In this document: positions 59,025 to 64,000 of the stretch, in pieces
How positions within the stretch are numbered: position 1 is the first letter of the stretch
Layout: each line of letters begins with the position of its first letter
DNA from: Shinella granuli
GTDB taxonomy: Bacteria; Pseudomonadota; Alphaproteobacteria; Rhizobiales; Rhizobiaceae
DNA length: 64,000 nt
Assembly (NCBI RefSeq): GCF_004341885.1
Contig: NZ_SLVX01000005.1
Location: 124,001 to 188,000 of the forward strand
Direction of reading: 5' to 3'
Position numbers and translations under genes: made by a program
The notes under the pieces: model-generated
Told to the model about the DNA's origin: nothing
The model's input: only the letters and a program-made list of their open reading frames with translations
Databases searched by the model: none

Positions 59025-60107
59025 TCAGAACTGGACGGCATTGCCCTTGCTGTCGCGCGGGGTCCAGACGTTCTCGTAACCGTAGTCCTTGAGGGCCTTC
59101 TTCAGGTAGCTGTCGTCCACCCATTCATTGACGTCGAACGGCTTGCGGATCAGCTTCTGGCTGACGGCGAAATCGACACCGGCCGTGACGTTCGCCCGAT
59201 AGAAATCGTCGAGAAGCGGGCTCTGGCGATCCTTCAGCACCTCGTCGGCATAGTCCTTCTCGAAGGTGGACCGCGGCGAGCCGGTCAGCGCCCAGATATC
59301 GAACAGGGCCTCGCGGTTCTTCTCGTCGGAAGCGAAGTAGGATGCTTCCACGAACTTGTTGACGACCCGCTGCGTCAGGTCCGGATAGGCCTCGCGGAAC
59401 GCATCCGTGACGACGAAGGACCCGAAATTGCTGCCGGGGGCGGGGCTGCCCTTCGTGGTGAAGACGACCGTGGCGATGTTCTGTTCGACGAGCTGAAGCA
59501 CGCTGCTGCCCCCGCCGACGACCGCATCGATGTCACCCGAGGTGATCGCGGCGATCTGGTCGGCGGTCTGCAGGTCGAAGAACTGGATATCGTCCGGCGT
59601 CAGCCCCCCCTGCTCCAGAATGCGGAAGAGGCTGAGCTCGTTGATCGTGCCGCGCGACGTCGCGACCTTCTTTCCCTTGAGATCGGCGATCGAGGCGATC
59701 TTGGCATCCGGCCGCGCCACGACATAGCTCGGGCTGACGCCATAGGACGAGACGACCTTGGTCTTGAGGCCGGCACCGCGCCCGACGATATTCGGCAGGC
59801 CGCCGTAATAGGCAAAGTCGAGCTGGCCGTTTGCGATGGCCTCGTTGATCGCGGGGCCGGTTCCGCGCGGGAACTGCCATTCGATCGAAATGCCGTCGGC
59901 GGCAAATTCCTTTTCCAGCAGTTCCTGCGCCCGCAGGACCCCGATCGCCCCCGTGCCATAGGGCTTGCCGGCGGGGTTGCCGAAGGAGGCGAGGCGGATC
60001 ACGCTCGGCTTTTCCGCCGCCAGCGCCGGCAAGGGCGCGGCCTGCACGGCCGCGAACCCGATGACGGCCGTCAGCGCGGCCACGAACATTCTGCGATTGA
60101 TAGACAT
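59025..60107 (-). CDS. SsuA/NMT1-type ABC transporter substrate-binding protein
   Basis: Periplasmic binding protein, 360 aa, with a signal peptide through about residue 31 (PALAA). Class features: VIRLASFGNPAGKPYGTGAIGVL, NGQLDFAYYGGLPNIVGRGAGLKTKVVSSYG and IADLKGKKVATSRGTINELSLFRILEQ. This is the NMT1/SBP_bac_9-like group that binds alkanesulfonates, taurine, nitrate or aromatic acids. Follows a ferredoxin gene by 59 bp. A sulfur-containing organic ligand is the most likely. Confidence 0.92.
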   Translation of the reverse strand: MSINRRMFVAALTAVIGFAAVQAAPLPALAAEKPSVIRLASFGNPAGKPYGTGAIGVLRAQELLEKEFAADGISIEWQFPRGTGPAINEAIANGQLDFAYYGGLPNIVGRGAGLKTKVVSSYGVSPSYVVARPDAKIASIADLKGKKVATSRGTINELSLFRILEQGGLTPDDIQFFDLQTADQIAAITSGDIDAVVGGGSSVLQLVEQNIATVVFTTKGSPAPGSNFGSFVVTDAFREAYPDLTQRVVNKFVEASYFASDEKNREALFDIWALTGSPRSTFEKDYADEVLKDRQSPLLDDFYRANVTAGVDFAVSQKLIRKPFDVNEWVDDSYLKKALKDYGYENVWTPRDSKGNAVQF

Positions 60108-60166
60108 TCAAATCCCCATTCGTTCCAATTGCGGTTCATTTTTCGAGGCTCGCAGCCGGCCCGCCT

Positions 60167-60490
60167 TCAGCGGTGCTCCAGTCGCTGCATGATTTCCGGC
60201 GCCGGCCGGGGCCGGCCGCCCCTGATCCAGCCGATCGACTTGCGGTAGCTTCCGAAGAGGTCCCGCGCCTCCAGCTCCGCGACCGTCACATGGGTGATCT
60301 CGGTCGCGTGGGGCGCCACGTAGAGCGCGTCGTCCGGGCAATAGACTTCACACATAAAGCACGTCTGGCAGTCATCCTGGCGCGCGATGACCGGGATGCC
60401 ATCGGCGACCGGAGCGAAGACATTGGTCGGACAGACATTGACGCAGATGTTGCAGCCCGTGCAGCGATCCTCACTGATGACCTCGATCAT
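60167..60490 (-). CDS. 4Fe-4S dicluster ferredoxin
   Basis: Small iron-sulfur protein, 107 aa. Two cluster motifs are present: CTGCNICVNVCP and CQTCFMCEVYCP (CxxCxxCxxxCP each), followed by a 60-residue tail. It resembles the AprB-like partner subunits found with AprA-like flavoproteins. ATG 60490 overlaps the flavoprotein stop (ATGA). It probably passes electrons to or from the flavoprotein at 60487-62106. Confidence 0.92.
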   Translation of the reverse strand: MIEVISEDRCTGCNICVNVCPTNVFAPVADGIPVIARQDDCQTCFMCEVYCPDDALYVAPHATEITHVTVAELEARDLFGSYRKSIGWIRGGRPRPAPEIMQRLEHR

Positions 60491-62106
60491 GCCGCGAGCA
60501 CCTCTATCTCGGGCGAAGGCGCGCGCTCGTGCCCGATCCAGATCTCGTCGAGGCCGCCGCTCGTCGTGTAGTGAAGCTGGTTGTCGTCCTTCTCGGGAAA
60601 ATCCTCGCGCTTGTGCATGCCGCGGCTTTCCGTCCGCGACAGGGCGCTGCGGTACATCCACCGGGACGTCGCCAGCATCGCCACGCCTTCGCGAGTGCGC
60701 TGCGCCTCGTCGAGGGACGCGGCCTGCGCCGTGCGCGCGCCGCTCCAGAGACCGTCGAGACGGCCGAGCGAATCGGTCAGCCGCTCGCCGGAGCGGAGAT
60801 AGTTGCGGTCATACGGCCAGACCTCGTCCTGCACCGCCCGGGTGAGCGTCGCGGCGTCGATCGCCCGGCCCGACCCATCGGCAACGCCGACGCCGCCGGC
60901 GCGCAGGACCGTCCGGTTGCGGCCGCGCAGATGGCGGCCATGCTCGCCGGCCGCGCTGCCAGCCCAGTAGCCGGACGACATCGCCCAGGCGGCATTGTGG
61001 CTGCCGCCGCCGGTGAAGGCGCCGCAAACCAGCTCGCGGGTCGCCGCGTCGCCGGCTGCATAAAGGCCCGGAACGGTCGTGGCGCAGGTGCTGTCGACGA
61101 TCCGCAGCCCGCCGGTGCCGCGCACCGTGCCTTCCAGGAGCAGCGTCACCGGGAAGCGCTGCCGGAACGGGTCGATCCCCACGCGGTCGAGCGGCAGGAA
61201 GAAGTTCGGCTGGGCATAACGCATCGCCTGCTCCGTCTCCGCGTCGGCCTTGTCGAGCTGGGCGAAGACGCGCCGCGACTGGAGCACGCGTGCGATCACC
61301 GACCGGCCGCCCTTGGAGGCCGCGCCCGGAATCGGCGAACCGTCCTCGAAGGTGAAGGTCGCCCAATCGTAGAAGCGCGTCTTGGTGACCGAGCCGCCTT
61401 CGAGCGCCATGGCATAGGCGGTCGAGAACTCCATTCCCGAAAGCTCGGCGCCAAGCTCGGCAGCGAACAGAAGGCCGTCGCCGGTGAGCACATTGCAGCC
61501 GAGCGCCTTGCTGAGGAAGGCACAGCCGCCTGTCGCGATGACCACCGCATTGGCCCTCACCAGCCAGGTGTCCGCCTTCTGGCGCCGGACGCCCGCGGCC
61601 CCCGCCACCGCGCCGCTGTCATCGCGCAGCAATTCGAGCGCGGGGCTGTGATCGAGGATTTTCACGCCCGCGGCCTTCGTGCGCTTGCGCATCAGCCGCA
61701 TGTAGTCCGGGCCGTCGAGGCCGTTGCGGATCGAGCGGCCCTCGGCGTCGTCGCTGAACGGGTAGCCCCATTCGGCAAGCTGGTTCACATTGTCATAGGT
61801 CCGGTCCAGCACCCGCCGCATCCAGGCCGGATCCGCCAGCCGGCCGCCGAGATCCCAGCGGCTGTTCATCGCCTTCGCGCGGCGCGCGGGATCCGGCGGC
61901 ACATACCAGACACCCGTGCCAGAAGGCGCAGTCGCCCCGGACGAGCCGCAAAAGCCCTTGTCGGCGAGGATGACCTTCGCGCCCCTCGCGGCGGCGGCAA
62001 TGGCCGCCCAGGTCCCTGCCGGCCCGCCGCCGATCACGAGGACATCGGCGTCGAGCTCGAGCGAGGCAGTGGGAATAGTCGATGCGGCGGTGGGTGGAAA
62101 TGCCAT
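60487..62106 (-). CDS. FAD-dependent oxidoreductase, fumarate reductase/AprA-like flavoprotein
   Basis: Flavoprotein of 539 aa in the succinate dehydrogenase/fumarate reductase/adenylylsulfate reductase A superfamily. The dinucleotide motif is DVLVIGGGPAGTWAAIAAAARGAKV; AVVIATGGCAFLSKALGCNVLTGDGLLFAAELGAEL and VPGLYAAGDAATRELVCGAFTGGGSHNAAWA are further landmarks. Start MAFPPTAAS (62106) has CGGAGAAAT upstream. Coupled to a ferredoxin and a sulfonate-type importer, so it may oxidise or reduce a sulfur compound after uptake. True dissimilatory AprA is longer (about 600 or more), so this is a relative. Confidence 0.88.
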   Translation of the reverse strand: MAFPPTAASTIPTASLELDADVLVIGGGPAGTWAAIAAAARGAKVILADKGFCGSSGATAPSGTGVWYVPPDPARRAKAMNSRWDLGGRLADPAWMRRVLDRTYDNVNQLAEWGYPFSDDAEGRSIRNGLDGPDYMRLMRKRTKAAGVKILDHSPALELLRDDSGAVAGAAGVRRQKADTWLVRANAVVIATGGCAFLSKALGCNVLTGDGLLFAAELGAELSGMEFSTAYAMALEGGSVTKTRFYDWATFTFEDGSPIPGAASKGGRSVIARVLQSRRVFAQLDKADAETEQAMRYAQPNFFLPLDRVGIDPFRQRFPVTLLLEGTVRGTGGLRIVDSTCATTVPGLYAAGDAATRELVCGAFTGGGSHNAAWAMSSGYWAGSAAGEHGRHLRGRNRTVLRAGGVGVADGSGRAIDAATLTRAVQDEVWPYDRNYLRSGERLTDSLGRLDGLWSGARTAQAASLDEAQRTREGVAMLATSRWMYRSALSRTESRGMHKREDFPEKDDNQLHYTTSGGLDEIWIGHERAPSPEIEVLAA

Positions 62107-62448
62107 GATATTTCTCCGATGCACGCTGAAGGCGGCCAACCAGAATGTCGGAACCGGATACGGCACCGCGACGTCGGCCAATGACGCACCGATATTATCT
62201 ATTAAAACTATAGATTAAAGGGATATTGATGCGCCTGATGACGCCGAAGAGAAAAATGCTCCCCGCAAATCAGCCGCACGCCGAAGCGGACCGCAAACCG
62301 CCAGGGTAGTCGCTCCACCCATCATGAGGCGATGAATAAACCCGGCATCCGCCGCACAAGAGAACAGATTCGCATCTGCGGCTATTGTGTCGGAGCGGAA
62401 GTTCCGTCGATATGGAGAGGGGATTTCGTAACGTTGGAGGGAGGAAAG
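62107..62448. promoter_or_regulatory. Divergent promoter region with inverted repeat
   Basis: 342 bp between the flavoprotein operon and nhaD. An AT-rich core at 62191-62226 includes ATCTAT (62197-62202) and ATAGAT (62210-62215), an inverted repeat around seven bases, plus TATAGT/TAATAT-like -10 candidates for the minus strand. The rest (62227-62440) has no supported gene; a GGAGGGAGGAAAG ribosome site ends it. Confidence 0.5.
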
Positions 62449-63843
62449 ATGAAGCGTCTGTGCCGATGGATGTCGTTCCTGGCGGCCTTCGTCTCGTCCT
62501 ACTCGTCTGTCGCTCCCGCTCATGCAGAAGAGATTGCCGCGCGGATCGACCTGACACACCATCTCGCCGGCTATCTGGCCCTCCTGATCTTCTTCATCGC
62601 CTACGGGTTCGTGGCTGTCGAGAAGGCCATCCAGTTGCGCAAGTCGAAGCCCGTCATGCTGGCATCGGGCCTCATCTGGGCACTTCTCGGCCTCGTCTAC
62701 GCCCTGAATGGCCAGAGTGCCGCGCTGGAGGCCGCCGCCAAGCACGTGATCCTCGACTATGGCGAGTTGATGCTGTTCCTGGTGGTGGCCATAACCTATG
62801 TGAATACGATGCAGGAACGGCGCGTCTTCGACACGCTGAGGACCAGGCTCGTCAGCCTGCAGCTCTCCTACCGCCAGCTTTTCTGGCTGGTCGGAGGGCT
62901 CGCGTTCGTTTTCGGCCCCATCATCGACAATCTGACCACGGCCCTCGTCATGGGCGCCGTGGTGGTCTCCGTCGGGGTCGGCAACTACCGGTTCATCGTC
63001 ATGGGCTGCATCATCATCGTGGTGGCCGCCAATGCGGGCGGCGTCTTCTCACCCTTCGGCGACATCACCTCGCTGATGGTCTGGCAGAAGGGCAAGCTGG
63101 GCTTCTTCGAGTTCTTCCATCTCTTCCTTCCCTCGCTGGTGAATTTCCTCGTGCCGGCGACATTCATGCATTTCAGCGTGCCGAAAGGCACGCCGGAAGC
63201 GACGGGCGCCGTCAGGAAGCTCAAGCCCGGCGGGATCGTGGTCATCTGGCTGTTCGTGGCGACCCTCGTCACCGCGGTCTCCTTCAAGAGTCTGTTCGGC
63301 CTGCCGCCCGCACTCGGCATGATGCTCGGCCTGGGATACCTGCAGATGTACAGCTATCTCCTCCAGCACATCGGGCGCCGCCTGAACAACCAGGACATGC
63401 TGGCATTCGATTCCCTGCGGGAAATGAGGCATGTGGAGTGGGATACGCTGCTGTTCTTCTTCGGCATCATCTTCGCCGTCGCCGGTCTCGGCGTGGCCGG
63501 CTACCTCGCCCAGTTGTCGAATTATCTCTACGATGATCTGGGAGCGACCTTCGCCAATATCGCCATCGGCGTGCTGGGCGCCGCATTCGACAACATACCG
63601 CTCATGTTCGCGGTGCTGACGATGAATCCCGACATGTCGAGCGGCCAGTGGATGCTGGTCACGCTCAGCACAGGGGTCGGCGGCAGCCTGGTCTCCATAG
63701 GCTCGGCGGCGGGCGTGGTGCTGATGGGGCTCGTGCGCAACCACTATACGTTTCTCAACCATCTTCGATGGGCCTGGGCCATCGGGTTGGGCTACATAGC
63801 GAGCATCCTCACCCACCTTTGGATCAATGCCGCCTTCATCTGA
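62449..63843 (+). CDS. nhaD: NhaD-type sodium/proton antiporter
   Basis: Inner-membrane antiporter of the ion-transporter superfamily, 464 aa. Begins with a cleavable-looking signal (cut near AHA, residue 25), a known trait of NhaD. About 12-13 membrane segments; conserved stretches include FGPIIDNLTTALVMGAVVVS, ANAGGVFSPFGDITSLMVWQKGKL, AAFDNIPLMFAVLTM and GVGGSLVSIGSAAGVVLMG. Start at ATG 62449 with strong GGAGG. Confers Na+/Li+ tolerance at alkaline pH in characterised members. Single gene, divergent from the flavoprotein operon. Confidence 0.9.
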   Translation: MKRLCRWMSFLAAFVSSYSSVAPAHAEEIAARIDLTHHLAGYLALLIFFIAYGFVAVEKAIQLRKSKPVMLASGLIWALLGLVYALNGQSAALEAAAKHVILDYGELMLFLVVAITYVNTMQERRVFDTLRTRLVSLQLSYRQLFWLVGGLAFVFGPIIDNLTTALVMGAVVVSVGVGNYRFIVMGCIIIVVAANAGGVFSPFGDITSLMVWQKGKLGFFEFFHLFLPSLVNFLVPATFMHFSVPKGTPEATGAVRKLKPGGIVVIWLFVATLVTAVSFKSLFGLPPALGMMLGLGYLQMYSYLLQHIGRRLNNQDMLAFDSLREMRHVEWDTLLFFFGIIFAVAGLGVAGYLAQLSNYLYDDLGATFANIAIGVLGAAFDNIPLMFAVLTMNPDMSSGQWMLVTLSTGVGGSLVSIGSAAGVVLMGLVRNHYTFLNHLRWAWAIGLGYIASILTHLWINAAFI

Positions 63844-63925
63844 AGCCGGCCCTGCATCCCGATGGCTCCGGCAGGTTCCAAGCTGAGGCCATATGCGGCC
63901 GGGGGGCTTGGCCCGGAACGGCCTC

Positions 63926-64000
63926 CTACTGGAAGTCGTCCCTCTGTGGCGTGAAGGTGTCGATCAGAAGGCCGGCTGTCAGCGCGACCACGCCATGGAC
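63926..64000 (-). CDS. C-terminal tail of a gene entering from the right edge
   Basis: Minus-strand frame open from 64000 to a TAG at 63926-63928, encoding 24 residues (VHGVVALTAGLLIDTFTPQR, then DDFQ). The hydrophobic stretch suggests a membrane protein end. Too short to assign; supported only by the open frame and by convergent placement with nhaD. Confidence 0.4.
   Translation of the reverse strand, partial: VHGVVALTAGLLIDTFTPQRDDFQ

Noticed and set aside
1-64000. CRISPR arrays, insertion sequences, tRNA or rRNA genes
   Set aside because: No regularly spaced repeats, transposase-like frames, terminal inverted repeats or tRNA-like cloverleaf sequences were noticed on reading both strands; small ones could still be missed without a search tool.

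Overview
The window is GC-rich DNA (mostly C or G at third codon positions) from an alphaproteobacterium, most likely a member of the Rhizobiaceae or a close relative. The gene families point that way: a DmeR/DmeF metal pair, many sugar and compatible-solute ABC systems, and SorC, DeoR, RpiR, XRE-cupin, LysR and LacI regulators each beside its own transporter. No rRNA, tRNA, ribosomal protein, IS element, phage gene or CRISPR array was seen. The content looks like the catabolic accessory part of a chromosome, chromid or megaplasmid; this placement is inferred.

Layout. (1) 1-4574 (-): RbsB/A/C-type sugar importer followed by a SorC regulator that is cut by the window edge. (2) 4780-6407: choline-kinase-like protein divergent from a SAM methyltransferase. 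(3) 6422-7774 (-): DmeR sensor and DmeF cobalt/nickel exporter. (4) 7864-15330 (-): glycine-betaine-type ABC importer (binding protein, ATPase, double permease), a second choline-kinase-like protein and a dimethylglycine/sarcosine dehydrogenase-like flavoprotein; a DeoR regulator is divergent. (5) 16702-27206: RpiR regulator and a divergent glutamine-synthetase-like ligase on the minus strand, facing a plus-strand operon with an N-formylglutamate-amidohydrolase-like enzyme, two isochorismatase-like amidases, a complete Liv importer and a class III aminotransferase. (6) 27210-35691 (-): RbsB/A/C-type importer with phosphotriesterase-family hydrolase, GATase1-like protein, PfkB kinase, BtpA-family protein and a Zn-dependent carbamoylase-like hydrolase, under an XRE-cupin regulator. 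(7) 35960-42511 (+): LysR regulator, nitrilase-family amidase, RraA-like protein and a polyamine-type ABC importer. (8) 42653-44727 (-): PepSY membrane protein, small membrane protein and a frameshifted small secreted protein. (9) 45102-56302 (-): LacI regulator and a nine-gene polyol/sugar operon (AGPS-like FAD oxidase, FGGY kinase, ABC importer, two Fe/Zn-type alcohol dehydrogenases and an SDR). (10) 56513-62106 (-): flavoprotein plus ferredoxin with a sulfonate-type ABC importer. (11) 62449-63843 (+): NhaD antiporter, then the tail of a gene running in from the right edge.

Recurring logic. The seven ABC systems are each packed with catabolic enzymes, usually by 1-, 4- or 8-nt start/stop overlaps, and most have an adjacent regulator. 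All seven solute-binding-protein genes are followed directly by a DNA inverted repeat before the next gene, the arrangement expected for unequal expression of the abundant binding protein. Operator-like palindromes can be read upstream of several operons (SorC at 4725-4782, DmeR at 7794-7819, XRE-cupin at 34990-35026, LacI at 55221-55230). The least explained parts are regions 5, 6 and 9, whose enzyme combinations do not match a pathway I can name.
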